Translations under genes and position numbers: made by a program
Assembly: GCA_023053685.1 (NCBI GenBank)
Contig: JALIGW010000001.1
Location: forward strand, 69,603,240-69,667,239
Length of the DNA stretch: 64,000 nt
Direction of reading: 5' to 3'
Source of the DNA: Diadophis punctatus similis
Taxonomy: Eukaryota > Chordata > Lepidosauria > Squamata > Dipsadidae
Notes under the pieces: model-generated
Seen by the model: only the letters and a program-made list of their open reading frames with translations
Databases searched by the model: none
What the model was told of the DNA's origin: nothing
Shown here: piece after piece, positions 22,333 through 36,144 of the stretch
Position numbering within the stretch: position 1 is the stretch's first letter
Layout: every line of letters begins with the position of its first letter

Positions 22333-25300
22333 TCAGTTTTCAATCTTGGTTTTCCTTTCTCCCAACCAATGATACAGTTTGTTCCAGGTTTCGGTATATT
22401 TTGTTTCATCTTTTCCCTTCATTTCTAATGTTAACCTATCCATTTCGGCACATGCTAGTATTTTATGTAAAGTTTCTTCTTCTGTGGGTATGTTTTGTTT
22501 TTTCCAATTTTGAGCATAAATTAGCCTTGCGGCAGTCAGTATATGTAACATTAAATATAATATATTTTTGTCATATTTATCCATCGTTATTCCTAATAGA
22601 AAAAGTTCCGGCTTAAGATCCAATTTTATTTTTAATATTTCTTCCAACCATTGTTTAATTATTTTCCAAAAGTCTCGAGCTCTGTGGCATTCCCACCACA
22701 TGTGGTAATATGTACCTAGTTGTGTTTTGCATTTCCAACATAGTGGAGAAAGGTGTGTGCCCATTTTTGCTAGTCGTGTTGGCGGGAAGTGCCATCTGTA
22801 AAACATTTTATATAGATTCTCCTTATATGAAGTGGCCAATTTTTATTTTTGATTCCTTTGCCATAATTCTTCCCATTTTTCTAAAGCAATATTAAACCCA
22901 AAGTCTCTGCACCAAGTTATCATGGTTTCTTTAACCTGTTCTTCAAATAGTGCACGTTCTAGGAAATATTGATAAGTTTTTTAAATTGTTTTTTCTTCTG
23001 GTCCTAAAATTATTTTATCTAGTTCTGTTGGTTTCATTTCAATTCCTGGGGTTTTTTTATCTCTCCCGTGTCTTGACTGCAGTTGTAGATATGCCCACCA
23101 TTCTAAATTGACCCCTTCTTCCTTTAATTCTATCCTTGATTTTAACTCTCCGGTTTCGTTTATTATCTGTTTATATGTTATCACTTTCCCTAGGTTCATA
23201 AAATTTGGATGGGAAATCATCTCTAAGGTTGAAGTCCAGTTAGGGATCTTTATGTAATTTTGCCGTTTTATTGTTATCCATGCGTCTATTAGTGCTCTTC
23301 TAACGTAATGCCTAAGAAAGTATTGATGGTTTTTGTGTTTTTCTTCCCACAAAAAGGCATGCCAGCCTGCTTGTAGATCGTGTCCTTCCAATTTCAGTAA
23401 TCTGTGGTTTTTTAATTCTATCCAATCTTTTATCCATATTAATTTGGTAGCCAAATAGTAATTTTCCCAATCTGGAAATCCAAATCCTCCTCTTTCTTTT
23501 GAATCTTGTAACAGTTTTGCTTTGATCCTTGCTTTTCTCTTTTGCCATACAAATTTGAGTGTAATTTTATTTAAATTTTGAAAGAATTTTTTTCTAGTTT
23601 GGTCGGTATACATTGAAATAAAAATAATAGCCTTGGTAATATGTTCATTTTTATTAATGCTATTCTACCCATAAAGGAGAGTTGAAGGTTTGTCCATTTG
23701 TCTAAATCCAATTTAATTTGTTCTATCAATTTTTCATAGTTATCTTTTTTCAATGTAGCGCACCTTGATGTTATTTGTATTCCCAAATATCTTATCTTTT
23801 TTGTGGTTTGAATGTCCAGTTTTTCTACTAATTCAAGTTCTTGTGTCTTAGTCATATTTTTAACAATCATTTTGGTTTTTTCTCTATTTATTTTTAAGCC
23901 AGCCAAGTTTCCATATTCCTCCAGTGTCTCCATCAGTCTACTTCCTGATTGCAGTGGTTCCTCAATGATGAAAGCCAGATCGTCTGCAAAAGCTTGTATT
24001 TTAAAGTTTTCTTTTTTGATCTCTAGGCCTTTTATTTGATCATCTGCCCTAATATTTCTTGTTAGTACCTCTAAGGACATAATAAACAATAAGGGAGATA
24101 GTGGGCAACCTTGTCTTGTTCCTTTTTTTATATGGAAACTATCTGTTGTTTCTCCATTTATAATTATTTTTGCTCTCTGTTCTGAGTATATCGTTTTGAA
24201 CATATTAATAAAGTTTTCCCCAAAATCCATATGTTTTAGTTGACAAAGCATAAAGTCCCACCTAACGTTATCAAAGGCTTTTTGCGCATCTAAAAAAATT
24301 AATGCCATTTGTTTTTCATTATGGGCCTCATAATATTCTAGAGAGTCTAGAATTATCCTAATGTTATTTCTTATATATCTTTTGGGCAAAAAGCCATTTT
24401 GGTCTGCGTGTATGAACTTTGTCATATATTTTTTTAATCTCTCAGCCATTATGGCCATAAATATTTTGTAATCTGAATTTAAAAGGGATATGGGTCTGTA
24501 ATTCTTTATTTGTGCCGAGTCAGTATTATCTTTGGGGATCAAAGTTATTGTTGTTTCTTCCCAAGATTTTGGAATTTTCGCATTTTTTTAATACTTCATT
24601 ATAAACGTCTAATAGTCTTGGGCCTAAGGTATCTTGAAAGATTTTATATATCTCAACTGGCAGGGCGTCGGGACCTGGTGTTTTATTATTTTTTTGTTTT
24701 TTGATTGCATTTGATATTTCTAAAAGTGTTATTTCTTCATTCAACATTAGTTGAGTCTCTGGGGGAACTTTGGGCAAATTAGACTTTTGTAAATATTTTA
24801 AGATTTTACTGTTATCTTCTCTTTCCATATCATTATATAATTGTTTGTAAAATTCAAGAGCTACTCCTTTTTTCCCCTTTATCATATATTATTTCTCCTT
24901 TTTCATTATATAATTTCTCTATCCTTCTTTCCTCTCTTCGTTTTTTAATTTTATAAGCGAGCCATCGTCCTGGTTTATTAGCGTTCTCAAAAAAATTTTG
25001 TTTGGCGCGTCTTATATGTTGTACCAATTCTGCCTTCTCTATATTATTCATTTTATGTTTAATGAGGTCGATCTGCTGTTTAATTTCCCGCCTATGTGGC
25101 TCATTTTGCAATTTGGTTTCTTCTTTTTTCAATTCTTCTTCTAGTTTCTTTTGTAGTTGTTTTTTACAATTATTCTCTTTAGCCATATATGCAATGGCTA
25201 TTCCCCTTATGAAGGCTTTAGCCGTGTCCCACCAGATTTGACAATTTGTATCTTCCTTCTTATTTGTCTCGAAAAATAAGTCTAATTGTGCTTCCATTTT

Positions 25301-26164
25301 TATTTTAAACTCTTTATGGTTCAAGATTGCCCTTTTTAATGTCTATCTTTTAATCTTTTTTTGGCCTTTTAATTGTATTCTTATTGGATGATGGTCAGCC
25401 CAGGAATTTGTATCAATTATTATTTTATTTATATCTAAATTCAATTCTGCCGTTAACCATGCCATATCAATCCGGGACCATGAGGTGTGTCGACCTGAAT
25501 AGTATGTATATTGTTGTATTCCTCTATTCCGTTCTCTCCAGCTGTCTTTAATATCAAACTCTTCTGTCATGTTAAAAAATGTAGTGGGCAGAGTTTTTCT
25601 AATTCCTTTTCTAGTTTTATTGCTTTTATAATCCAATGTTCTATCTACTATTGCGTTAAAATCTCCAATTATACCAATTTTTTCATATTCAAGTTCACTT
25701 ATAATATTATGTAGTTTTTTAAAGAATGGTTTCTATCCGTCATTTGGAGCATATAATCCTACTAATGCTATTTTTTCTTTATTCAAAATAATTTCAATAA
25801 TAAGTATCCTCCCTTCATCATCTGCGTAAATCTGTTTTGCTATAAGTTCCTTGGTTACATATATTACAACACCACCTTTTTTTTGTTGTGATAGTGACAT
25901 AAACACATTTCCCAATTTGGGATAACTTAATAAATGTTTATTTTGTTTTTTTATATGCGTTTCTTGTAGTATTATTACATCTAGGTTCATCTTACTTAAT
26001 TTGTGTAAGTATTTTTTCCTTTTTTGCGGAGAGTTTAATCCATTTACATTTATAGACAGAATTTCTATTCCTTCCTCCAATCCTCTATTTGAATTTTGAT
26101 CTTGTAATTCTTGGTGATCTAGCCTCTTTATGTTCTGTGGACCTGTTTCCATCTTGCTTTCCAT
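22333..26164 (-). pseudogene. L1 ORF2 (endonuclease-RT), disrupted
   Basis: The N-terminal APE-type endonuclease is recognisable from ILSINVNGLNSP, the catalytic LQETHI, GDFNA and the C-terminal ADHHPI. The reverse transcriptase core shows NYRPISLLNSDYKI, FLDAQKAFD, GTRQGCPLSPLLF and the catalytic FADDLAF. Near the C-terminus a CX2CX8HX4C zinc-knuckle-like motif (CWKC then HMWWEC) is seen. In-frame stops lie at 25733, 25343 and 22981, and frame changes occur near 24880, 24540 and 23610. The protein could not be made, so this copy is not autonomous. Usual family length is about 1250-1300 aa, which the span fits. Confidence 0.93.
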
Positions 26165-27188
26165 TATCTATCTCTCCCCTCTTACTATCTTTCTTTTCCA
26201 TATGGGCCATTCCTTTTTCTACTATTCCTGTTGATGTCTCTCCCTTTTCTCGTGACTCTATTGCTTCTCTTTCTACGTTTCCATCTTCATTGCCAAAATT
26301 TTGTACATAAAAATTTTCAGCCTGCTCCGCCGATTCCAGCCTATATCTTTTCTCCTGCCAAAATACCATTATTCCTTGTGGAGTCAACCATCTAAAATTA
26401 ATATTTTTCCTGGTAAGTTTGGAGGTAGTCATTTGAAATGGTCTTCTCATGTCCCTGACCCTTTTAGGAATTTGTTTAAGAACCATCAATTGCTTTCCTC
26501 CGTACTCTAATGGATCATCCCTGGTCCTATGTAAAATTTCGTCTCTTATGGATTTTTTTACAAATTTAACGTGTACTTCTCTAGGGAGATTGTGTTGCCT
26601 AGCAAAATTTGTATGAATCCTATAGATCTCGTCTATTTCATTAGCCATTTCCTCTTTTCCGATTCCTAATGCTCCTGCCAACAGTTCAATCATTGTATCA
26701 GATAGGTCTTCCCCCTTTTTCTCTTTAATATTTTGAAATCGTAAAAAGAAGGCAGATTTTTCTAATTCCAGGGTGATTACTGTCATTTCGAGCTCCCTAT
26801 TGGCTTGCGTCAATCTTTCATTAATTTCATCAACTCTTTTCTCTTCTTTCACCATTTTATCCTCTATTACACATACTCTTTGCTCAGTTTTTATAATTTG
26901 TTGTTGGAATATTTCAAATTTCCCATCCATGGCTTGTATCTTTTCTTTAAGTTCTCCCGTATCATTTCTAACCTCTCCTATTTCTCTACTTATTTCTTGT
27001 TGATTTTTACATATCGTCTCTTGCATGGCTAGTAGAGTTGCTTGCAATTCTCTGAAGGATCCTGATCTATCTCTCTGTGTCACCTCTTCCAGAGATCTCT
27101 GTCTTGCTGGGCTGGGATCTGGAACTACAGTTTGAGCGGTCTGCTTTTTCCCCGCCCCGATCTTTGTCAAGTTAGAAACACTCGTCAT
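26085..27188 (-). CDS. L1 ORF1 protein, intact 367 aa
   Basis: This is a fully open frame for the L1 RNA-binding chaperone that packages L1 RNA into ribonucleoprotein particles. Residues about 45-145 form a heptad-rich coiled coil (NQQEISREIGEV, ELKEKIQAMDGKFEIF). They are followed by an RRM-like segment beginning FFLRFQNIKE and a C-terminal domain with PREVHVKFVKKSIRDEIL. The tail is charged and low-complexity. The last 80 bases overlap the first Met of ORF2 in another frame, but the ORF2 endonuclease homology starts only after the overlap, so the real ORF2 start may be downstream. Confidence 0.9.
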   Translation of the reverse strand: MTSVSNLTKIGAGKKQTAQTVVPDPSPARQRSLEEVTQRDRSGSFRELQATLLAMQETICKNQQEISREIGEVRNDTGELKEKIQAMDGKFEIFQQQIIKTEQRVCVIEDKMVKEEKRVDEINERLTQANRELEMTVITLELEKSAFFLRFQNIKEKKGEDLSDTMIELLAGALGIGKEEMANEIDEIYRIHTNFARQHNLPREVHVKFVKKSIRDEILHRTRDDPLEYGGKQLMVLKQIPKRVRDMRRPFQMTTSKLTRKNINFRWLTPQGIMVFWQEKRYRLESAEQAENFYVQNFGNEDGNVEREAIESREKGETSTGIVEKGMAHMEKKDSKRGEIDNGKQDGNRSTEHKEARSPRITRSKFK

Positions 27189-28394
<1,206 letters not shown>

Positions 28395-28412
28395 TTCACC
28401 TTCCATTCTTCC
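28395..28412. repeat. L1 target-site duplication, right copy
   Basis: The 18-mer ttcaccttccattcttcc is identical to 22104-22121 and marks the 5' boundary of the L1. Confidence 0.9.
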
Positions 28413-29753
28413 GTTGTAGGTATTTGTAAGCCGTTCCCTCTTTTGCCTATGAAAGTCTTGCTGCTGTTATATATAAAAACAAAATTATGTAAGATGCTAC
28501 TATTTGTTTGCCCATTAAACCCAAAAGAAAAGTCTCTGATTTTAAAATCTAGTACAAACGAACACTTGGCTCTGATATGCTTTATGGTATGCAATTTATT
28601 TCCATTTCACAGTGTTTCAGTAGATATACAGTAGTAGCTTCTTATCCAGTGCTCTTATTCCCTCAGTAAGTCATTTTGTGTGAGTCAGGGCTTCAGGGGT
28701 TACTCATGTGGAACAACTTTCCTTCAGGCTAATTAATTTTTTCAGTTCTACTACTTTTTAGCCCTCCCTTTTTACATCAAGTTATAAGTTATAGCTGCCT
28801 GCACAAGCTCTTTATTACTTATGAAAATGTGAGGGCTGATAGTTTATTTAGTATTTGTCATGCGTCCTTGCATTCAGTTTTTAATTATAAAAATAACTGG
28901 AAGTGTGTTTTCACTGAAGAGTTGTAGTCATTCATTTTAAATATTTATAGCTACAAACATTGCATTTTACATAATAAAAATATGGACATTAAATTCATAC
29001 AAATTGTTAAATTAGAATTTTTCAGACACATTTTAAATGTTGATCTGTTCCAAACATCATGCACTTAAGAAAATACCCACTTTATGCTCAAAGTAGAGAA
29101 TTGGCTGCACTGGAAATGTTTTTGAATCCATTTTGCTATAAATTCTGTGATGCATGAAATAGCCTGTCAGTTGTCTACTGAGTTCAGATTTCAATAAACG
29201 AATATCTATTATAGCCATAAATTGTAATTAGTGTGTAATATAGTCTTTCAGAATATTTACTTCTAAGATAGTATCTAACCTAATTTAATTCCTTAGGTAG
29301 TATATTGTACTACATTTCTTCCCTTGATGGTGGAGAGCGAGGGAAGAAGAAAATGTATTGTGCATTTTTCTCCTTCACTGTCATGGTCCTACTTAGTGTG
29401 GAAACCTAAAGTCATTGGAATCAGATCAAACTAGAGGCCAAGATCTGAATGCTGTGGCAGGCAAAGCCATTATAATGTAAACAGGGCATAAATCTGACAT
29501 ATCAATTTAATAGAAATCCAACTTTAAGGAAATTCAGAATATGGAGTCAAATATTACTGTAGCAATTAGCAAAAAACAAAAAAAAAAACAAAAAAAACCC
29601 CAAGGAAATATCCTAGGGTTCCAGCCTGCTGTGTCATAAACAGTTTAACAGCTATATAGAGGAAAAGCCATAGCAATTGTACATTTTTGTATATCACCAC
29701 CGTATTAATTTTTGCACAATCTGAGTTCTCTGGGAATGGCAAAAATAGATACT

Positions 29754-29810
<57 letters not shown>

Positions 29811-30298
29811 TCCTTGACATAAATTTTAGCGTAGGTACTATCAAGAAAAACCACAATTTTTAAATTCTACTTTGATACTATATTATGAAGTCTATAATAT
29901 TTCAGGCAAAATACTCATTTTTCATCAAATTATTCCTGTCCCTATAAATAAAAAAGATTAACATATTATACGGTAAGATGCAGAGACAGTTATTTTCATA
30001 AGACACTGAACCATCTCCTTTTTAAAGAAAAAGTCAGCTTTCTCTTTTTCTAGGCATTTAAAATTAGGAAGCAAAAGACGAGTGTTGACCTTTTTTCTGT
30101 GCAGATTGAAATCTCGGGGCCCTTCATAATAAAACCATGAAGCACCGAGTGCCTGTAAAACACAATCTTGATAACACATATTGATACATAAACAACTCCT
30201 TTTTCTCCTTCAGCATTTTTTAAAAATCAAAAATGAAATATTCCCTAAGCAACATGCATGTGCATGTTTATACACACAAAGCTTTTATTTCATTGCAG
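28413..30298. other. Intron DNA with a (GT)n array
   Basis: AT-rich sequence. A (GT)n microsatellite of 55 bp lies at 29755-29809. A 73-aa minus-strand frame (29958-30179) is unrecognised. Confidence 0.4.
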
Positions 30299-30470
30299 GT
30301 TAAATCTCCGGAGTGACATAACAAAAAAGATGGTATTGGATAGATTAGGGATCTCGGTAGACCAAAGTCCTTTCCCTTTAAACGGTCAACTAGATGGCCA
30401 AATAGAAAATGACACAAGTGCTATGACTCTTCGGCTTGAGCTTTCCAGCAACTGGTTTACACAGGCTTAA
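30299..30470 (+). other. Exon-like open frame, unassigned
   Basis: A pyrimidine-rich stretch ending ttttatttcattgcag directly precedes an open frame of 56 codons that begins LNLRSDITKKMVLDRLGIS and ends SSNWFTQA then TAA. Its composition is less AT-rich than the surroundings and looks codon-like. I recognise no family. It could be a terminal exon of a nested or alternative transcript, a relic, or chance; no partner exon was found. Confidence 0.15.
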
Positions 30471-30734
30471 TGTCTCCTGATACTGGAAAGAACTATAACC
30501 ATTCTGATTAATAGCCATTGATAGCTTTAATCTCCCCAGATTTTATCTAATTTTCTAAAAGCCATCCAAGTTGGCACACATGACAATATATTTTAGCTAA
30601 TGCTATAGCTTGACATTGTGCTGTGTGAGGAACTTCCTTTTAGGTATCACAAATCTCCCACCATTTCTTATTGCAAAAGAAGGGGGAAAACAACATTTTA
30701 TATCCATTCTTTATACATATTTCATTATTTATAC

Positions 30735-30736
30735 AC

Positions 30737-30767
<31 letters not shown>

Positions 30768-31466
30768 TTAAAATTTCTATGCCGCCCAACTCCCGGGGGA
30801 CTCTGGGCGGCTCACAGCAGATATAGAAACACATAAAAAACAATTTTTAAAAGGAGCCATATTAAAATACTATCCATTAAAAAACAAACTTTCATTCATA
30901 CCCTGCCTGCCGGAAGAGCCAAGTTTTTATTGCTTTACGGAAGGCCAGTAGGGTGGGGATGGTCCTGATCTCTGGAGGGAGCTGGTTCCAAAGGGAGGGG
31001 GCTCCCACAGAGAAGGCCCTCCCCCTAGGTCCCGCTAGCTGACATTGTTTGGTCGACGGGACCTGGAGGAGGCCGACTCTGTGGGCTCTAACCGGTCGTA
31101 GGGAGGTATGCGGCAGGATGCGGTCCCGAAGATAACCTGGCCCTGAGCCATGTAGGGCTTTAAAGGTAACGACCAACACCTTAAATTGGATCCGGAGACT
31201 AATGGGCAGCCAATGCAGCTGGCGGAGGATAGGTGTTACGTGGGTGCATCTAGGTACACCCACCACAGCTCGCGCAGCTGCATTTTGCACCAATTGCAGT
31301 CGCCGGACACTCTTCAAGGGTAGCCCCATGTAGAGCGCATTGCAGTAATCCAGCCGTGAGGTGATAAGGGCATGAGCGACTGTAAGAAGTGCCTCCTTCT
31401 CCAAGTAGGGTCGCAATTGGTGCACAAGACGTACTTGTGCAAAGGTCCCCCTTCTGTTCAATTCCC
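30735..31466 (-). mobile_element. L2/CR1-group LINE 3' end, open RT frame
   Basis: The minus-strand frame 30892-31461 (189 aa) is uninterrupted. It covers the RT C-terminal region with SRLDYCNALYMGLPLKSV, RLQLVQNAAARAVVGVPR, LHWLPISLRIQFKVL, GPGYLRDRILPHTS and PSLWNQLPPEIRTIPTLLAF. The 3' UTR has the 'gccgcccaactcccggggga' motif and ends in (TTTA)n at 30737-30771. The 5' end is truncated at about 31466. The open frame suggests recent insertion. Confidence 0.88.
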
Positions 31467-32533
31467 TTTTATTTTAAACCAAAAGAATAACCCAAATGCA
31501 AAATTATTCTATACCTTTATCCCATAATTGTTCCAGGGCTCTGGTCATTTTGGCTGTAGAAAATGTAGTGACAGATTTGGGGGGGGGGGAATACACCTAA
31601 GAGTCCTGATATCATAAGCTTATGTAAAATCGTTGTTTTGGTAATTTTATTTTTAGTACCTTTTTTAATAATGTCAGCATATTTCATGTCAGCATTTTCG
31701 TTGAGCTATACTAATCATAGTAAAATAATTTTATACCATGGATATTTTAATTATTTAATTGATTATGTTACGGCTGTTTTGTAAATTTTCCAGATTTTAT
31801 TGATTGCAGCAGGGAGAATTACATTAAGGATTTATTTCAAATATTTGCTCCTTTTTTGATACGGCTTAAGGTATCAGTTAAAACATATGTATAGTATTAC
31901 AAGAAGTCTCATGTTTAATTCCTGGTTACTTTCTGGATAGTTCAATATCATTTTCATGGCAGCAATACAGAAATGGTCTGCAGCTGCTGTTTTCTAGATT
32001 CCTCACCCCCCCAACCCTCAAATTCACAGTTCTAGTCTACAGCACTGCTATTTTATAGTAATCTCACATCTTGATCAATGTTTAGAGATCAGCCAAGGTC
32101 CACATCTAGTTAGGCGTGTGTATTATACAGTGGCCTAAATAATTTGAAATGAGCTATTCCAAATATTTTGGAATGCAAATTGGCCGTTTCAGTCCCAAAT
32201 ATCTGTTTCAAGATTGAAATAGTTCACAGTTGGATAATTTTACTCTCAATTGTGATGGCCAAATCTGGCTCTCAGTTTGTCTTTTTCAATAAGCAACCAA
32301 GTCGAAAGATCATTTAAAAGCAATTTCATTAGAGTACTTTGATAAAGTGCGGTCTCCCTATGAAAAGGGGGGTGCCCCAAGAAATGGATTACATTTACTT
32401 TTATAGTTAGGACAACAACAAAGAACTTCAAAGCAAAAGTTGATTGGTTTAGAAACAGTCATCTGTTCAGTTACATCACAAGAATTACATCATAGCCATA
32501 GAAAAGAGCATTGTATTCTGAATAGAAGTAAAA
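31467..32533. other. Intron DNA, nothing recognised
   Basis: AT-rich intronic sequence with no supported feature. Confidence 0.3.
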
Positions 32534-32639
32534 TACCGTATGTTCCGGCGTATAAGACGACTGGGCGTATAAGATGACCCCCAACTTTTCCAGTTAAAAT
32601 ATAGAGTTTGGGATATACTCGCCGTATAAGACTACCCCT

Positions 32640-32846
<207 letters not shown>

Positions 32847-32849
32847 TGT

Positions 32850-33225
32850 CTGAAGAAGCACAATCAGGAATGATCTTTGTGGATGGGTAGCAGCCAAGGC
32901 ACCACACTTGCAGAAGGGTAACACAGTGAAAAGGCTAAGATATGCTGAGGCTCAAAAAAATTGGACTAATGATCAGTGGAAAAGAGTATTATGGAATGAT
33001 GAACCCAAGTTTGAAATTTTTGGATCCAATTTGTTGAAACCCTATGTGAGAAGAGTTGGAGAGAGATGGACAAATGAGTGTTTTTCGCCTTCAAGGGAAC
33101 ATGGTGGAGCGTCTGACCTGTTTGGGGCTGCATTTCTGCCAGTGGTGTTGGCAATATTGATGGGATCATGAATGCTGAAAAGTACAGATAGGTTTTAATT
33201 CATCATGCCATTCCTTCTGGAAAGT
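32850..33225 (+). mobile_element. Tc1-family transposase remnant
   Basis: The plus-strand frame contains RLRYAEAQKNWTNDQWKRVL, then WNDEPKFEIFGSN, RVGERW and EHGGAS, the middle catalytic region of Tc1 transposases including the second Asp (LWNDE). Downstream, 'ttaattcatcatgccattcc' corresponds to the usual QHHAIPSG region. The N-terminal helix-turn-helix and the third catalytic residue are missing. The remnant lies inside the composite DNA element. Confidence 0.85.
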
Positions 33226-33353
33226 GCCTGAATGGGAAGGGAATGGGTTCCTTTCTTATGAATAAACAAGCAAAAGGCTTATTTAATAGGCCTTTTGGAT
33301 TTCTTTGTAAAGGAGCCATTCCACTTTTTCCTCTTGTTATTTTTGCTTTAAAG

Positions 33354-33488
33354 CAGGGGTCCCCGAACTTGGCAACTTTAAGACTTGTGGACTTCAATTC
33401 CCAGAATTCTCCAGCCAGCATAGCTGGCTGGAGCATTCTGAGAGCTGAAGTCCACAAGTCTTAGAGTTGCCAAGTTTGAAGACCTCTG
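33354..33488. mobile_element. 135-bp hairpin hAT MITE (second copy)
   Basis: It has the same palindromic unit and exactly the same length as 6952-7086. Perfect 8-bp target-site duplications ctttaaag lie at 33346-33353 and 33489-33496. It is nested in the composite element at 32536-34131. Confidence 0.92.
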
Positions 33489-34139
33489 CTTTAAAGGCAT
33501 GTTTTGCAGCAGTAGAGTTCCTAAATTACGAGCAAGCTGTCAACAGAAATCCTGATTTCTGCATTGCTCAGCAGCACCTCAGCCCCCTCCCCGCAGTGGC
33601 TTCAATGAAGAGGTTAAGGGCAGAGAGCTTTTATGCCTAGAGGGGAGGTAGGAAAGGGGAAAGAGGGGGTTGGGAACCAAGTTTCCTTTCCCTCCTGTCC
33701 CCCTTCGTGGTCTCCCGACGTCTTTTACACCAAGTGCTGTGGACGCTGCGAGTGGGGGAGGGGACCAGGGGGGGTAGGGAGGAGGAGGGGGAATCCCCAG
33801 GTGCAGGAGGGAAGGAGAGCGAGGTGAAGTTTCCCCAGTTGCGCCCCCTCCCCTTCCGAGTCTCCGCCTTTCCTTGCAAGGTTTTCTGCTCCGTGGGAAC
33901 TGCTGTGCCGCCGCTTCTCCTCAGTTGCTGCATCTGATAACAGCTCTCTGATCCCCTTAAAATCCTCCCTATGAGCCCCCCTTTTTCCCCCGAAGCCCAA
34001 CATTTGGTGCAGCCCGGCTCCCAGTGGGAGGCCGCCTGATGTTAAGACAATACCCGGCGTATAACACGACCCCTGACTTTTGAGAAGATTTTCCTGGGTT
34101 AAAATGTCGTCTTATACGCCAGAACATACGGTAAACATT

Positions 34140-36140
34140 TGAAAAGGAAAAACATCAAAATGGATTTAGGTAAGATACATTCTCAGCGTTTCCCAAGGTT
34201 GACTTGACTATTTTTTTTGTTCACTGAGTCTTGAGAACAGCTAAAAACAAAACTGTTAATCTATAATGTACTGACTGCTCTCCTGCCTGTCCTGGTTTCT
34301 GAAAGAGAGGTTTTTTCTTGAAAATTAAGGCTTATCGTAAATTATCAACAATACAATTGAAAAGCAAATTTAAAATACTAGCAGTCCCATGTTAATTAAC
34401 CAGTGCGACAGTATTACAAAAACCATGTTTCAAGTATTACAAAGTCCATCCTCTGTGGCCCTCAATTGTTTATATTGGGTTCCATCTGGCTTCTCTCATG
34501 TTGTCATCAAGAATACTAATATTCTACTAATATACTAACTAATAATTTAGTTTTCTACTCACACAATAATATTAACTTCATTTCTGAATGAATTCAAGCC
34601 TTTATTTTCTGGTCTTTGTGATAGAGCAGCCATACAACAGAACTGATGCTAGGAATGAGTCCCCTACTTCCACAGCAAATGAGGTGATAATCTGATAGCT
34701 GTACTCTCGTGGGCCACCATAAAAATGCAGAATGGTTTTGAAAGAACTAGTTGAGCAGTTCTGACGTAATGAATAAAAAAAAATAGATGTACAGAATAAT
34801 TTTTATCTGTACCTGGAGTAACACTGTGATAATACCGGTATAATGCATAATATTTCAATCTTGATATTTCTATAACAGTTATTAACTTTGTGGAATACGT
34901 TTTATACCATAGACATGCCTCTGAACAATGCTTTTTATGGGCAAAACGTTTGGTTCATTTGGTTCAATTAGAATATGCATTAACTATATGATGATAATAA
35001 TCTGATCATCTTACTTATGGGAGAAAATGTTTAATGAGACTTTGCCAGGCAATTTATGAGTGTGCTTTTAAGATCACTGAACTTCAGATAATATTCTGTC
35101 TTAATGCTTTTCAATTTACCGGTAATAGCATAAGACTATTTTTTTCTTGCTCCCAAACACATGCAAACTTGAAGGGTGAAGTAGGAAGTACAATTAAAAA
35201 AAACCTCTTGAAATCAAACTTTTACTGAACCTGTTACTTGAAATTGTTAGTTACTTATCTAATTGAAGTACAGAAAAGTGCAAAACATTAAAACCTGTTC
35301 CGGCCTTCCACTGAAAGACTAGTGTTGGCAGATAAAAATCTTCGCCCAAAGTAATGCACGGATAACCATTTTGACATCATATCGTTATAAAAAAAAACTT
35401 CCAAGGATTAGTCATCCTTATCACATTTAAATCCTGGAGGGTGAAGAACTGCAAGAACATTACTTCATTAGAATTGCCTTGAGCCACACAATGAAAAAGG
35501 CACTGATATGTTTTTGCTCTCAAGCACCAAGCTAAAATAGCAATCCCTATCTATCACAGGATATCCAAACCTTTTAAGATCAAGTTAGAAGTGCATTAAG
35601 TAGGAATAAGACATAAGGCAATAGAATTGGTGTGCTCTTATCATGATATATATGAAATCTATTTCTGGCTACTCTTTCTATGCATAATCAAATGCATACA
35701 TATGATTGTATACGATAAAAGGCTTGGACAAGATTTTTTTTAATGAGGTGTGCCATATCCACAGGCAACTGGAAAACCAAATGGTTAAAGTGGTTGATGA
35801 AGAGTTAATTCCAATAGCCATTCATACTCACTAGTGGAGAGGAATTATTATGTTCAAAAAATATATATTTTTAAAAAGATGCACATGAACAGTAATAAAC
35901 AACTTATAGAAAGAGATAAAATAGGTTAGTGTAGCCATCACAGCAGTGGGCAACAGGCAGCCTGACAGCATCCCATTTGGAGGGCTCCAGCATCTCAAGA
36001 TCATGTTGCTAAATTTTGATAACGAATTCACATATTTTAGGTGATGATATTTCTTATTTTTCCTGCCTCAAAATTAGTGGAAACTTTCAGCCATCTGTTT
36101 TGGTGATATCACTGTGCTGTTGCACTTATCCAATTTATGG
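34140..36140. other. Intron DNA, nothing recognised
   Basis: About 2 kb of AT-rich, apparently unique sequence. Short open frames lack homology that I can see. Confidence 0.35.
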
Positions 36141-36144
36141 AAGT

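Noticed and set aside
29958..30179. Minus-strand frame with an acceptor-like 'tgttttacag' and donor-like 'aaaaaggtcaac'
   Set aside because: The signals are weak, no partner exon is seen on that strand, and the peptide matches nothing I know.
33600..34050. GC-rich segment that could be a promoter or first exon
   Set aside because: It is enclosed by the inverted ends of a TA-flanked DNA element and no splice-linked frame was found; kept only as an open question in the composite-element finding.
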